This document shows positions 26,323 to 34,311 of a DNA stretch of 64,000 nucleotides, piece by piece (the first letter of the stretch is position 1; each line of letters begins with the position of its first letter). Made by a program: the position numbers and the translations under genes. Source of the stretch: Fimenecus sp051881455 (GTDB lineage: Bacteria; Bacillota; Clostridia; Oscillospirales; Acutalibacteraceae); contig JBJEPX010000006.1 of NCBI GenBank assembly GCA_051881455.1, positions 7,623-71,622 of the forward strand, written 5' to 3'. Below the pieces are notes generated by a model. The model did no database searches. It saw nothing but the letters and a program-made list of their open reading frames with translations, and had not been told where the DNA came from.

Positions 26323-26360
26323 ATTTATGTAATTTTGTGAAACAGTTTCACGGAGGCAGT

Positions 26361-27344
26361 ATGAAAAAGATTGATTTTACGGGATTACCCTTAATAATTA
26401 AAGACTTTCTTGTTTATATGGATGTGATTAAGAATAAATCCGTCCTTACAATAGAAGAATACTCATCGGATTTAAAGCTGTTTTTCAAGTTTTTAAAACT
26501 TTATCGCGGACTCGTCCCCTCTTCAACGGAGTTTGACGAGATTGACATATCCGATATTGATGAGGATTTTGTTAAAAGTGTAACTCTGAATGATGCGTAT
26601 GCTTTTCTCTCTTACTGTAAAAATGAGCGTGATAATCATGAAGCTACAAGAGCACGCAAAGTATCAAGTATAAGAGCTTTCTTCAAGTATTTATCTTTGC
26701 AAAAGCAAATTCTTGAAGAAAACCCAATGCAGGTACTTGATTCACCTAAATTAAAAAAATCTATCCCCAAGTATCTTACACTTGAAGAGAGTATTAAGCT
26801 TTTGAATTCAGTTGAAGGCAAATATAAGGAACGAGACTATTGTATTCTTGTATTCTTTCTTAACTGCGGTTTGCGCCTATCAGAACTTGTCAGCCTGAAC
26901 TATAATGACATCAGAGATGACCACACACTGCGTGTTACGGGAAAAGGCAACAAAGAACGGACAATTTATCTTAACGACGCCTGTATGGAGGCTTTTGCAC
27001 AGTATATGGCGGTACGGCCTGTTGACGGAGTGACCGGAACAGACCGAAACGCGCTGTTTTTGAGCAGCAGAAATAAAAGAATCAGCCCGAAAACAGTACA
27101 GCATATTGTGTATTCCTGTCTTGAAAAATGCGGCTTGGAGGGATACTCCGTCCATAAACTTCGCCATACTGCGGCAACGCTTATGTATCAGCACGGTAAT
27201 GTCGATGTGCTTGTATTAAAGGACATTTTAGGCCATGAAAATCTCGGTACTACCGAAATATATACGCACATTGTTGACGAACAGCTCCGTGAAGCTTCAG
27301 AAGCAAATCCATTATCAAAAGTGAAACGAAACGATTCTAAATAA
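26361..27344 (+). CDS. xerD: Tyrosine recombinase, XerC/XerD type
   Basis: 327 residues from the ATG at 26361 (CGGAGGCAG upstream); the GTG at 26337 is too early because it lies in the palindrome before the ribosome site. The N-terminal SAM-like core-binding domain spans about residues 5-115. The catalytic residues are Arg in NCGLRLSELVSLN, Lys in GKGNKERTIYL, His-x-x-Arg in HKLRHTAATLM, His in LGHENLGTTE and Tyr in EIYTHIVDEQ. The likely role is chromosome dimer resolution at dif with FtsK. Convergence with a spoIIM-like gene recalls the Bacillus spoIIM-ripX(xerD) neighbourhood and supports XerD over a phage integrase, though paralogue assignment is by context. The last 8 bases overlap the opposing gene. 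Confidence 0.85.
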   Translation: MKKIDFTGLPLIIKDFLVYMDVIKNKSVLTIEEYSSDLKLFFKFLKLYRGLVPSSTEFDEIDISDIDEDFVKSVTLNDAYAFLSYCKNERDNHEATRARKVSSIRAFFKYLSLQKQILEENPMQVLDSPKLKKSIPKYLTLEESIKLLNSVEGKYKERDYCILVFFLNCGLRLSELVSLNYNDIRDDHTLRVTGKGNKERTIYLNDACMEAFAQYMAVRPVDGVTGTDRNALFLSSRNKRISPKTVQHIVYSCLEKCGLEGYSVHKLRHTAATLMYQHGNVDVLVLKDILGHENLGTTEIYTHIVDEQLREASEANPLSKVKRNDSK

Positions 27345-28002
27345 GCTTTATTTTCGGTGCTAAAAATACTATAAGTCCCGAATTAACTACGGCACATACT
27401 GTATTTATCACAAATAAAATTAAATATCTTAACAAATACAGCCTGACGCTTATATCATCAGCTGTATTTTTATTTGTGATAAGACGGTAAATATATTTGC
27501 TCATATATACAGTTTCATTTGAAGCAAATATCAGTGAAGAAGTCGTTACAACAAGATACGGATAAATTAGAATTAAGCAAAACAGAACGCCTTTTAATTC
27601 ATATTCATTATATATTAACCCGCTCATATAACCGATTAAAAAACATTTTAATATTGGCGCAAGACAAAATAAAGACGCGCTCATAAAGCTTGTTCCGAGA
27701 AAAAAGCTTAGAGCCAAAAACATAAAATCAGTTTTAATTAAAAACATCATTATTGAAATGAATCCTCCGCTTTGAATAAAAATGATTTTTTCGCGGATTA
27801 AAGCGCTGATTTCTTCATTCGGCATATAGCGATACATCAAACTGCCGCAAAGCAATGCGGCAACAGAAACAATTAAAAGAATAATCTTGTACCACTCATA
27901 TTTAATTTTTGAAAGAAAATCCGATTTACCCCGTTTTACGGGTGCAGTTTTCACTTTTTTATGTGTGATTCTTTTTCTGTTCAGCCTTATGACTTTTGTC
28001 AT
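27337..28002 (-). CDS. spoIIM: SpoIIM-like membrane protein (stage II sporulation protein M family)
   Basis: 221 residues from the ATG at 28000-28002 (AAAAGG 10 bases upstream). A basic N-terminus (RLNRKRITHKKVKTAPVKRGK) precedes about five hydrophobic segments. FLGTSFMSASLFCLAPILKC and FLIGYMSGLIYNEYELKG lie in the middle, as in SpoIIM, the scaffold of the DMP peptidoglycan-degrading complex during engulfment. Identity is by topology, length (Bacillus SpoIIM is 214) and the xerD neighbour, not by strong motifs, so the call is moderate. It is the last gene of the minus-strand group with yajC and TIGR04086 and converges on xerD with no terminator between. Confidence 0.6.
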   Translation of the reverse strand: MTKVIRLNRKRITHKKVKTAPVKRGKSDFLSKIKYEWYKIILLIVSVAALLCGSLMYRYMPNEEISALIREKIIFIQSGGFISIMMFLIKTDFMFLALSFFLGTSFMSASLFCLAPILKCFLIGYMSGLIYNEYELKGVLFCLILIYPYLVVTTSSLIFASNETVYMSKYIYRLITNKNTADDISVRLYLLRYLILFVINTVCAVVNSGLIVFLAPKIKLI

Positions 28003-28022
28003 AAACAATCATCCTTTTCACA

Positions 28023-28439
28023 TTATTTCCTTCTTTTCATATTTGCACCGCAAATGCCGCCGACTACACATAAAATTATCATAGCAACAGCTAAAAATGC
28101 TGTTTGAGAGCTTAATTGTCCATGAGAAAAAATAAGCATTAAGGCAAAAATAAAGAGGCAGAAAAACAGTGAAGACAGCGCGCCTGCAACAATGCCTTTC
28201 AATCTGCTTTTTCTCGAAGAGATCAGTCCGCAAAAAAATCCGCCCAATAAAACAGAAATTATAAAATAAATTCCTAATTTATCTGATAATGCCGGAGATT
28301 TTGACAAAACAGCCGAAAAAATCAATGTAAGTAAAACGCTTATAATAGTTCCTGCGGCGCCTGATACGGCAGTGATAATGATTTTTTGTATCGGCATCAT
28401 ACTTTCACTTTTATTCTTGCTTTTATTCCTTTTGTGCAT
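28023..28439 (-). CDS. TIGR04086 family membrane protein
   Basis: 138 residues with four hydrophobic segments (about 20-45, 52-72, 82-105, 112-132) and a basic N-terminus (HKRNKSKNKSES). The SAVLSKSPALSDK and GGFFCGLISSRKSRLKGIVAG parts fit TIGR04086, small membrane proteins of unknown role usually encoded beside yajC in Clostridia. The start at 28437-28439 directly follows the T run of a terminator hairpin whose GAGGGG would be its ribosome site. ATGs at residues 14-15 (AGTGAAAG upstream) are an alternative start that would escape this. It lies between yajC and the spoIIM-like gene. Confidence 0.8.
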   Translation of the reverse strand: MHKRNKSKNKSESMMPIQKIIITAVSGAAGTIISVLLTLIFSAVLSKSPALSDKLGIYFIISVLLGGFFCGLISSRKSRLKGIVAGALSSLFFCLFIFALMLIFSHGQLSSQTAFLAVAMIILCVVGGICGANMKRRK

Positions 28440-28477
28440 AAAAAAATCCCCTCACATTCAATAAAGAATATGAGGGG
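28440..28477 (-). terminator. Terminator after yajC, overlapping the TIGR04086 ribosome site
   Basis: On the minus strand CCCCTCATATTC, loop TTTATT, GAATGTGAGGGG, then ATTTTTTT; plus coordinates are 28466-28477 and 28448-28459 for the arms and 28440-28446 for the T run. A 12-pair stem with one wobble. The next gene's ATG follows at once, so its likely GAGGGG ribosome site lies in the 3' arm. Confidence 0.85.
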
Positions 28478-28498
28478 AAAATTCATAATATGATTTAA

Positions 28499-28921
28499 TT
28501 ATTCAGAATCCTTGCTGTCGCTGTCCTTGTCTTCCTTCTTGGATTTCTTGCCTTTTTTCTCCTGAACAGCAGCTCTTGCGGCCTCACGCTCAGCCTGAAT
28601 TTTTTCGTTTGCAGTATGATTTGTTGCTATAGCATACTTTTGGAACTTAATCTTTGTTCTGTCAGAGCCCGTTTCAATTACAACAGTATCGTCTTTAACT
28701 GCAACAACTCTTCCGCAGATACCGCCGATTGTAGTGATTTCGTCACCGATTTGTGTGCTTTCACGAATTTCCTGCTCCTTTTTCTGCTGTTTTTTCTGCG
28801 GTCTGATTGTGAAGAAATACATTGCCGCAAAAAGCAAAACCATCATTATAATCATGGGAACAGGGCTTGTGCTTGTATTGCCTGAATTAGACATCATAGC
28901 AAACGTAAGAAAATCTGTCAT
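28499..28921 (-). CDS. yajC: Preprotein translocase subunit YajC
   Basis: 140 residues from the ATG at 28919-28921 (TTGGAGGAT upstream). It accessories the SecDF-YajC complex at the membrane. A short periplasmic N-terminus, one transmembrane helix (about residues 22-40, PMIIMMVLLFAAMYFFTIRP), then the YajC core RPQKKQQKKEQEIRESTQIG with GDEITTIGGICGRVVAVKDD. The C-terminus is a long charged Lys/Asp/Glu/Ser tail (about residues 105-140), longer than in E. coli. It has its own promoter between tgt and yajC. The order queA-tgt-yajC is conserved across bacteria. Confidence 0.95.
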   Translation of the reverse strand: MTDFLTFAMMSNSGNTSTSPVPMIIMMVLLFAAMYFFTIRPQKKQQKKEQEIRESTQIGDEITTIGGICGRVVAVKDDTVVIETGSDRTKIKFQKYAIATNHTANEKIQAEREAARAAVQEKKGKKSKKEDKDSDSKDSE

Positions 28922-28962
28922 TAAAATATCCTCCAAGTAAATTTTTATTCAATAACTCTATT

Positions 28963-28991
28963 ATTATACATAACGCTTTGATAATTTGCAA
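28963..28991 (-). promoter_or_regulatory. Promoter upstream of yajC
   Basis: Minus strand TTGCAA (plus 28986-28991), 17 bases, TATAAT (plus 28963-28968), in the 84-base gap after tgt. It allows yajC and the genes below it to be transcribed independently of queA-tgt. Confidence 0.7.
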
Positions 28992-29005
28992 TAGTTTTTG
29001 AAAAA

Positions 29006-30136
29006 TTAAATCCTTGTGTCGAGCCTGTCAACATATTTATTATAAAAATAATTAAATGTGTCATTGTCAATCGAATCTCTTATGCGTTGCAACAAATTAT
29101 TGTAAAAATACAAATTATGCATAACGCACAAACGCATTGCGAGCATTTCCTGCGCTTTAAAAAGATGGCGGATATATGCCCTTGAATGTTTTTGGCATGT
29201 CGGACAATTACAATTGGAATCTATCGGGGATAAATCCTTTTCATATTTCTTATTGTTAATGTTTATTATACCATCGTCGGTGAAAAGATGCCCGTGGCGT
29301 GCATTACGGCTGGGCATAACGCAATCGAATAAATCCACTCCCCTCTTAACGGCTTCAAGGATATTTCCGGGAGTACCCACACCCATTAAATAGCGTGGCT
29401 TATCAGCAGGCATATACGGCTCAACAGCAGAAATAATTCTATACATATCCTCTTTGGGTTCTCCGACAGCAAGACCGCCGATAGCGTAACCGTCAAGATT
29501 GAGTTCGGCAATATCCTGCATATGTTTAATTCTCAAATCGTCAAATGTGCAGCCTTGGTTAATTCCAAACAAAAGCTGATTTTTATTTATGGTATCGTGA
29601 ATAGCGTTAAGTCTTTCCATTTCACTCTTGCATCTGTAAAGCCAGCGTGTTGTTCTTTCGCAGGAAGCCTTGGAATACTCATATTTTGCGGGGTTTTCCA
29701 CACACTCATCAAACGCCATTGCTATTGTTGAGCCGAGATTGGATTGAATTTGCATACTTTCCTCGGGGCCCATAAATATCTTTCTACCATCAATATGGGA
29801 GGAGAAATATACACCTTCTTCTTTTATTTTGCGAAGTGACGCAAGAGAAAAAACCTGAAATCCGCCGCTGTCGGTAAGAATAGGACCATTCCAACCGGTG
29901 AATTTATGCAGTCCGCCTAATTCTTTAACCAATGTGTCCGTGGGGCGCAAATGCAAATGATAAGTGTTGCACAACTGCACCTGACAGTTAATATCCTTTA
30001 AATCATAAGCCGAAACTCCGCCTTTAATTGCACCTTGAGTTGCAACATTCATAAAAGCGGGTGTTTGAACGGTACCGTGTACGGTTGTAAACTCACATCT
30101 TCTTGCGTTGCCGTTTTTCTTAATAACTTTAAACAT
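29006..30136 (-). CDS. tgt: tRNA-guanine transglycosylase
   Basis: 376 residues, normal length. It exchanges guanine-34 for preQ1 in GUN-anticodon tRNAs. Visible landmarks: early GTVQTPAFMNVATQGAIKG, the substrate loop LTDSGGFQVFSLA with the general base Asp, GINQGCTFDDLR, the nucleophile Asp in DLFDCVMPSRNARHGHLF, and the zinc site CNCPTCQKHSRAYIRHL. It starts 9 bases after queA with AAGGAG as ribosome site. It is the second queuosine gene of the pair; no preQ1 synthesis gene is in the window, so preQ1 may be salvaged or made elsewhere. Confidence 0.97.
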   Translation of the reverse strand: MFKVIKKNGNARRCEFTTVHGTVQTPAFMNVATQGAIKGGVSAYDLKDINCQVQLCNTYHLHLRPTDTLVKELGGLHKFTGWNGPILTDSGGFQVFSLASLRKIKEEGVYFSSHIDGRKIFMGPEESMQIQSNLGSTIAMAFDECVENPAKYEYSKASCERTTRWLYRCKSEMERLNAIHDTINKNQLLFGINQGCTFDDLRIKHMQDIAELNLDGYAIGGLAVGEPKEDMYRIISAVEPYMPADKPRYLMGVGTPGNILEAVKRGVDLFDCVMPSRNARHGHLFTDDGIININNKKYEKDLSPIDSNCNCPTCQKHSRAYIRHLFKAQEMLAMRLCVMHNLYFYNNLLQRIRDSIDNDTFNYFYNKYVDRLDTRI

Positions 30137-30145
30137 AAAAACTCC

Positions 30146-31174
30146 TTAATAGATGAACATACAGTCGCCGAAGCTGAAAAATCTGTATTTTTCTTTTACA
30201 GCCGTTTCGTACGCTTTTAAGACCTCATCACGGTCGTAAAAAGCTGATACAAGCATAATCAGCGTGCTTTCGGGTAAATGGAAATTTGTAAGCAATGCGT
30301 CGATACACTTAAAATTGTAGCCGGGATAAATAAAAATACTTGTCCAATCATCGAATTCTTTCATTTCGCCCTGACTTGTCATAACGCTTTCAAGAGTTCT
30401 GCAACAGGTTGTACCCACAGCAATAACCCGCCTACCGTTCTTTTTCGTCTCATTTATCATATCCGCAGTTTCTTTCGGTATATGATAATGCTCCGAGTGC
30501 ATCTGATGGTCTTCAATATTTTCTGCTTTAACAGGTCTGAAAGTGCCTATTCCCACATGAAGTGTAACATAACCGATTTTAACACCTTTTTCTTTGATTT
30601 TACAAAGAATTTCGTCAGTAAAGTGAAGTCCTGCCGTAGGTGCCGCCGCAGAGCCTAACTCCTTTGAATAAACGGTTTGGTAGCGTTCTTTATCCTTTAA
30701 TTTCTCCGTAATATAATGTGGCAAAGGCATTTCACCGATTTTATCGAGGACTTCATATATATTCGACGCTTCGTACGAGAATTTTGCAATTCTGTTGCCG
30801 TTTTCAAGAACCTGCTCTATCTTACAGCTCATTATACCGTTTCCGAAAATAAATTCCGTATCAAACCTTGCTCTTTTTCCCGGGCCTGTTATAGTTTCCC
30901 ATCTGTCATCTCCCAGATTATTTAAAAGCAAAAACTCAACAACTGCACCCGTATCTTTTTTTACGCCGTAAATTCTTGCAGGAAGAACTCTTGTATTGTT
31001 AAGAATCAGGCAGTCTCCCTCATTGAGATAATCAATAAAATCATAAAAATGTTTATGCTCAATTGACTTATCTTTTCGTGACAAAACCATCATTTTTGAA
31101 CGGTCACGAGGTTCAATAGGTGTTTGAGCAATCAATTCTTTTGGTAAATCGTAATAAAAATCTGATTTTTTCAT
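30146..31174 (-). CDS. queA: S-adenosylmethionine:tRNA ribosyltransferase-isomerase
   Basis: 342 residues. It transfers and isomerises the ribose of SAM onto preQ1-tRNA to give epoxyqueuosine. The family pattern is clear from the N-terminus (FYYDLPKELIAQTPIEPRD, SKMMVLSRKDKSIEHKHF) through GDCLILNNTRVLPARIYG, AAPTAGLHFTDEILCKI, HVGIGTFRPVKAENIEDHQM and HSEHYHIP to LTNFHLPESTLIMLVSAF. It is complete. First gene of the minus-strand queA-tgt group, divergent from the lysine-riboswitch operon. Its own promoter was not clear to me; AGCGGAG precedes the ATG. Confidence 0.97.
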   Translation of the reverse strand: MKKSDFYYDLPKELIAQTPIEPRDRSKMMVLSRKDKSIEHKHFYDFIDYLNEGDCLILNNTRVLPARIYGVKKDTGAVVEFLLLNNLGDDRWETITGPGKRARFDTEFIFGNGIMSCKIEQVLENGNRIAKFSYEASNIYEVLDKIGEMPLPHYITEKLKDKERYQTVYSKELGSAAAPTAGLHFTDEILCKIKEKGVKIGYVTLHVGIGTFRPVKAENIEDHQMHSEHYHIPKETADMINETKKNGRRVIAVGTTCCRTLESVMTSQGEMKEFDDWTSIFIYPGYNFKCIDALLTNFHLPESTLIMLVSAFYDRDEVLKAYETAVKEKYRFFSFGDCMFIY

Positions 31175-31213
31175 ATCAAAACTCCGCTAAGTTGATAAAA
31201 TTTTCAAAAATGT

Positions 31214-31242
31214 TTGACACAACGGCGCTATAATGGTATTAT
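31214..31242 (+). promoter_or_regulatory. Promoter of the lysine biosynthesis operon
   Basis: TTGACA (31214-31219), 17 bases, TATTAT (31237-31242). Transcription would start near 31249, at the left edge of the lysine riboswitch. Confidence 0.85.
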
Positions 31243-31248
31243 AATAGA

Positions 31249-31416
31249 GCGATTGAGGCGCAGTAAATATCAGTATCATTTTTTAGGCTCACGGTCAGCC
31301 GATGATAAAATGTGAAAGGCTTTACTGCCGAAGAAAACGGTTGCCCGTGCGGTCGGTTTCTGGGTGCATTATTAACAGTAATGCAACTGTCATCATTTTG
31401 ATGGAGTGCTTTCGTA
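31249..31416 (+). ncRNA. Lysine riboswitch (L box)
   Basis: The leader shows the ordered L-box core: GAGGCGCAGTAAATATCAGTA (split here as GAGGCGC and AGTA), GTGAAAGGC, TTTACTGCCGAAG near 31321-31333, a GGTTGCCCGTGC hairpin, TTCTGGGTGCATTA pairing with TAATGCAACTG (P5), and the closing GATGGAGTGCTTTCG. It sits in front of asd-dapA-dapB. Lysine binding should favour the downstream terminator. GTCATCATT (31389-31397) can pair with AATGATGGC (31453-31461) of the terminator 5' arm and is a candidate antiterminator. Confidence 0.95.
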
Positions 31417-31448
31417 TTCTGACACTGTCATAATACCCTGCTTTTATT

Positions 31449-31482
31449 CAGTAATGATGGCTTTAATCATTACTGATTTTTT
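31449..31482 (+). terminator. Riboswitch-controlled terminator
   Basis: CAGTAATGAT (31449-31458), loop, ATCATTACTG (31466-31475), then A and six T's. It is 42 bases before the asd start and is the expression platform of the lysine riboswitch. Confidence 0.9.
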
Positions 31483-31523
31483 ATAACATATGATAGAATA
31501 TCATTTTTTGGAGGTAATTTCAA

Positions 31524-32603
31524 GTGAAAAAGTATAATGTAGGCGTAATCGGCGCAACGGGTATGGTAGGTCAGCGTTTTATGACGCTTCTTGACAACCA
31601 CCCTTGGTTTGATGTTAAGGTTCTTGCAGCAAGCCCCCGTTCGGCAGGAAAGAAATATTCCGACGCTGTGGGTGCAAAATGGTGCATGGATGTTGCCATT
31701 CCCGAAAAGATGAAAGATATAGTTGTTATGGACGCAACTGCTGATATTGAGAAAATTGCTTCACAGGTTGACTTTGTTTTCTGTGCAGTTGATATGAAAA
31801 AGGACGAAATCAAAGCTTTGGAAGAGGCATATGCAAAGGCAGAATGCCCTGTTATTTCCAATAACAGCGCACACAGACATACTCCCGATGTTCCTATGAT
31901 TGTTCCTGAACTCAATGCAGACCACGCAAAGATTATTCCTGCACAGAGAAAGAGACTTGGTACAAAAAGAGGATTTATTGCCGTTAAATCTAACTGCTCA
32001 CTTCAGAGCTATGTTCCTGCTCTTTTCCCTCTTTCAAAGTTTGGTATTAAAGATGTTCTTGTTTGCACTTATCAGGCAATTTCAGGCGCAGGAAAAACCT
32101 TTGATACATGGCCTGAGATGCTTGATAATGTTATTCCTTATATCGGCGGTGAGGAAGAAAAGAGTGAAAAAGAGCCTCTTAAGATTTGGGGCAAAATTGA
32201 GGGCAATGAGATAGTCCCTGCGAATTCTCCCAACTTTACTGCGCAATGTCTTCGTGTTCCCGTTTCAAACGGTCATATGGGCGCAGTATTTGTAAGATTT
32301 GAGAATAAACCTTCAAAGGAAGAAATATTAAATATATGGAAAGACTTTTCCGGCAGAGCACAAGAGCTTAACCTCCCCCATGCTCCGAAGCAGTTCCTTA
32401 ACTATTTTGAAGAGGACAACATGCCACAGACAAAGCTTCAAAGAGACCTTGAAGGCGGTATGGCAATCTCTATCGGCAGACTCCGTGAGGACACACAGTA
32501 TGATTATAAATTCGTTTGTCTTTCTCACAACACTCTGCGCGGTGCGGCAGGCGGCGGTGTTTTGCTTGCTGAATTGCTTTGCGCAGAAGGTTATATGGAC
32601 TGA
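31524..32603 (+). CDS. asd: Aspartate-semialdehyde dehydrogenase (archaeal/fungal-type)
   Basis: 359 residues. It reduces aspartyl phosphate to aspartate semialdehyde with NADPH, the branch step to lysine, threonine and methionine. N-terminal NADP-binding YNVGVIGATGMVGQRF, catalytic Cys in AVKSNCSLQSYVPALF, and a His-containing RVPVSNGHMGAVFV region. The SNCSLQ context and length match the archaeal/fungal-type enzyme also common in Clostridia, not the shorter E. coli or Bacillus type. First gene after the lysine riboswitch, with GGAGG before the ATG. It is followed by dapA after 24 bases. Confidence 0.96.
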   Translation: MKKYNVGVIGATGMVGQRFMTLLDNHPWFDVKVLAASPRSAGKKYSDAVGAKWCMDVAIPEKMKDIVVMDATADIEKIASQVDFVFCAVDMKKDEIKALEEAYAKAECPVISNNSAHRHTPDVPMIVPELNADHAKIIPAQRKRLGTKRGFIAVKSNCSLQSYVPALFPLSKFGIKDVLVCTYQAISGAGKTFDTWPEMLDNVIPYIGGEEEKSEKEPLKIWGKIEGNEIVPANSPNFTAQCLRVPVSNGHMGAVFVRFENKPSKEEILNIWKDFSGRAQELNLPHAPKQFLNYFEEDNMPQTKLQRDLEGGMAISIGRLREDTQYDYKFVCLSHNTLRGAAGGGVLLAELLCAEGYMD

Positions 32604-32627
32604 TAGTCACTATTAAGGAGAGATTTT

Positions 32628-33515
32628 ATGAGTAATCCTATTTTCACCGGTGCAGGTGTTGCGATTGTAACACCTTTTCACGAGGACGGCAGTGTAAATT
32701 ATCCGGCACTTGAAAAATTATTGGAATTTCATATTGCAAACGGCACTGATTCAATAGTAATCTGCGGAACAACGGGAGAGAGCGCAACTCTTACTCCGAA
32801 AGAGCATTCCGAGGTTATTAAATTCACTGTTGACGCTGTTAACCACAGAATTCCCGTTATAGCAGGAACAGGCAGTAACGAAACTGCATATGCAGTTGAG
32901 CTTTCAAACGACGCAGAAAGAGCAGGCGCTGATGCCCTTTTGATTGTAACTCCTTATTACAATAAGACTTCACAGCGCGGCTTAATTCAGCATTATAATT
33001 TCATTGCTGACAGAGTTTCATCCCCTATTGTAATCTATAATGTTCCCAGCCGTACAGGTGTAAATGTTCTCCCCGAAACATATGCGGCTCTTTGCGAGCA
33101 CAAAAATATTGTTGCTGCCAAGGAAGCCAGCGGAAACATTTCGCAGATTGCACAGACAATCGCGCTTTGCGGCGATAAGCTCGATATTTATTCAGGCAAC
33201 GACGACCAGATTGTTCCTATCATGTCTTTGGGAGGTAAGGGCGTTATTTCAGTTCTTTCAAATATCTGTCCGAAAGTTGCACACGATATTCCCGCTCTCT
33301 ATCTTGAAGGCAAATGCGAAGAAAGTGCAAAGCTCCAGCTTGAATATCTTGAACTTTGCAACGCAATGTTTATGGATGTAAACCCCATTCCCGTTAAGGT
33401 GGCCATGAGAATGATGGGCTTTGATGTTGGTCCTCTGCGTATGCCTCTTTGCGATATGGATGATGCTCATACCGCAAAGCTGGAAGCCATACTTAAAAAA
33501 TATAATCTTATATAA
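32628..33515 (+). CDS. dapA: 4-hydroxy-tetrahydrodipicolinate synthase
   Basis: 295 residues, standard length. It condenses pyruvate with aspartate semialdehyde. TIM barrel with GTGVAIVTPF-like start (GAGVAIVTPFHEDGSVNY), the GTTGESATLTPKEH loop with the catalytic Thr pair, Tyr and Arg in YNVPSRTGVNVLP, and the Schiff-base Lys in VAAKEASGNISQI near residue 163. Complete, with AAGGAGAG upstream. Within the lysine operon under riboswitch control. Dipicolinate for spores is made from its product, which suits the sporulation genes in the window. Confidence 0.97.
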   Translation: MSNPIFTGAGVAIVTPFHEDGSVNYPALEKLLEFHIANGTDSIVICGTTGESATLTPKEHSEVIKFTVDAVNHRIPVIAGTGSNETAYAVELSNDAERAGADALLIVTPYYNKTSQRGLIQHYNFIADRVSSPIVIYNVPSRTGVNVLPETYAALCEHKNIVAAKEASGNISQIAQTIALCGDKLDIYSGNDDQIVPIMSLGGKGVISVLSNICPKVAHDIPALYLEGKCEESAKLQLEYLELCNAMFMDVNPIPVKVAMRMMGFDVGPLRMPLCDMDDAHTAKLEAILKKYNLI

Positions 33516-33542
33516 TTGTAAGAAAATACAGGATGTGAAAAA

Positions 33543-34301
33543 ATGACAAGGATAATATTAAGCGGCTGTTTCGGCAAAATGGGCCGTGTTATTGAAAATA
33601 TTGTTTCATCAAGCGAAGACTCTGAAATTTCGGCAGGCGTTGATATTTCCGATTCGTCAGCAAATTACCCTGTTTATAAATCCTTTTGTGATTTGCCGCA
33701 GGACGCGGGCGATGTTATAATTGATTTTTCTCATCCGTCTGTTTTGGCTGATTTATTGTCATATGCAACCGAAAACAATGTCCCCTGTGTTATTTGCACA
33801 ACAGGCCTTAACGATTCGCAAAAAGCGGACATACAGGAAGCCTCAAAATCGGTTCCCATGTTCTTTTCCGCCAATATGTCAATCGGCGTAAATCTTATTT
33901 CCGAGCTTGCAAAGAAGGCGGCAAAGGTTCTTCAAGGCGATTTCGACATTGAAATTGTTGAAATGCACCACAACCAAAAAATTGATGCTCCAAGCGGTAC
34001 GGCTCTGATGCTTGCCGACTCAATTTCGGAAGTACTCCATGAGGAACCCGTATATGAATTCGACCGTCACTCAAAGCGTATGAAACGGACAAAAAATGAA
34101 ATCGGAATTCATGCGGTACGGGGCGGAACAATCGTTGGTGAACATGAAATTATATTTGCAGGTAATGACGAGGTAATTACAATATCTCATTCAGCCCGTT
34201 CAAAACAGCTTTTTGCGACAGGCTCCGTTAACGCCGCAAAATATATTAAAAACAAAGCACCGGGCATGTACTCAATGACAGATATGATTAACGAAAAGTG
34301 A
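33543..34301 (+). CDS. dapB: 4-hydroxy-tetrahydrodipicolinate reductase
   Basis: 252 residues. It reduces the dapA product with NAD(P)H. N-terminal dinucleotide-binding GCFGKMGRVIENIV, the FSHPSVLADLL and CTTGLNDSQK segments, FFSANMSIGVNL, and the active-site signature EMHHNQKIDAPSGTAL near residue 145, then GEHEIIFAGNDEVITISH. Complete. It follows dapA by 27 bases with AGGATG as ribosome site, and precedes the ACT-domain gene by 10 bases. No other dap genes are in the window, so the later steps are encoded elsewhere. Confidence 0.97.
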   Translation: MTRIILSGCFGKMGRVIENIVSSSEDSEISAGVDISDSSANYPVYKSFCDLPQDAGDVIIDFSHPSVLADLLSYATENNVPCVICTTGLNDSQKADIQEASKSVPMFFSANMSIGVNLISELAKKAAKVLQGDFDIEIVEMHHNQKIDAPSGTALMLADSISEVLHEEPVYEFDRHSKRMKRTKNEIGIHAVRGGTIVGEHEIIFAGNDEVITISHSARSKQLFATGSVNAAKYIKNKAPGMYSMTDMINEK

Positions 34302-34311
34302 GGACAAAAAT

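Noticed and set aside
26361..27344. Phage or ICE integrase instead of XerD
   Set aside because: Length, motif set and spoIIM-like neighbour fit a housekeeping Xer; no phage genes, relaxase or att repeats were seen around it.
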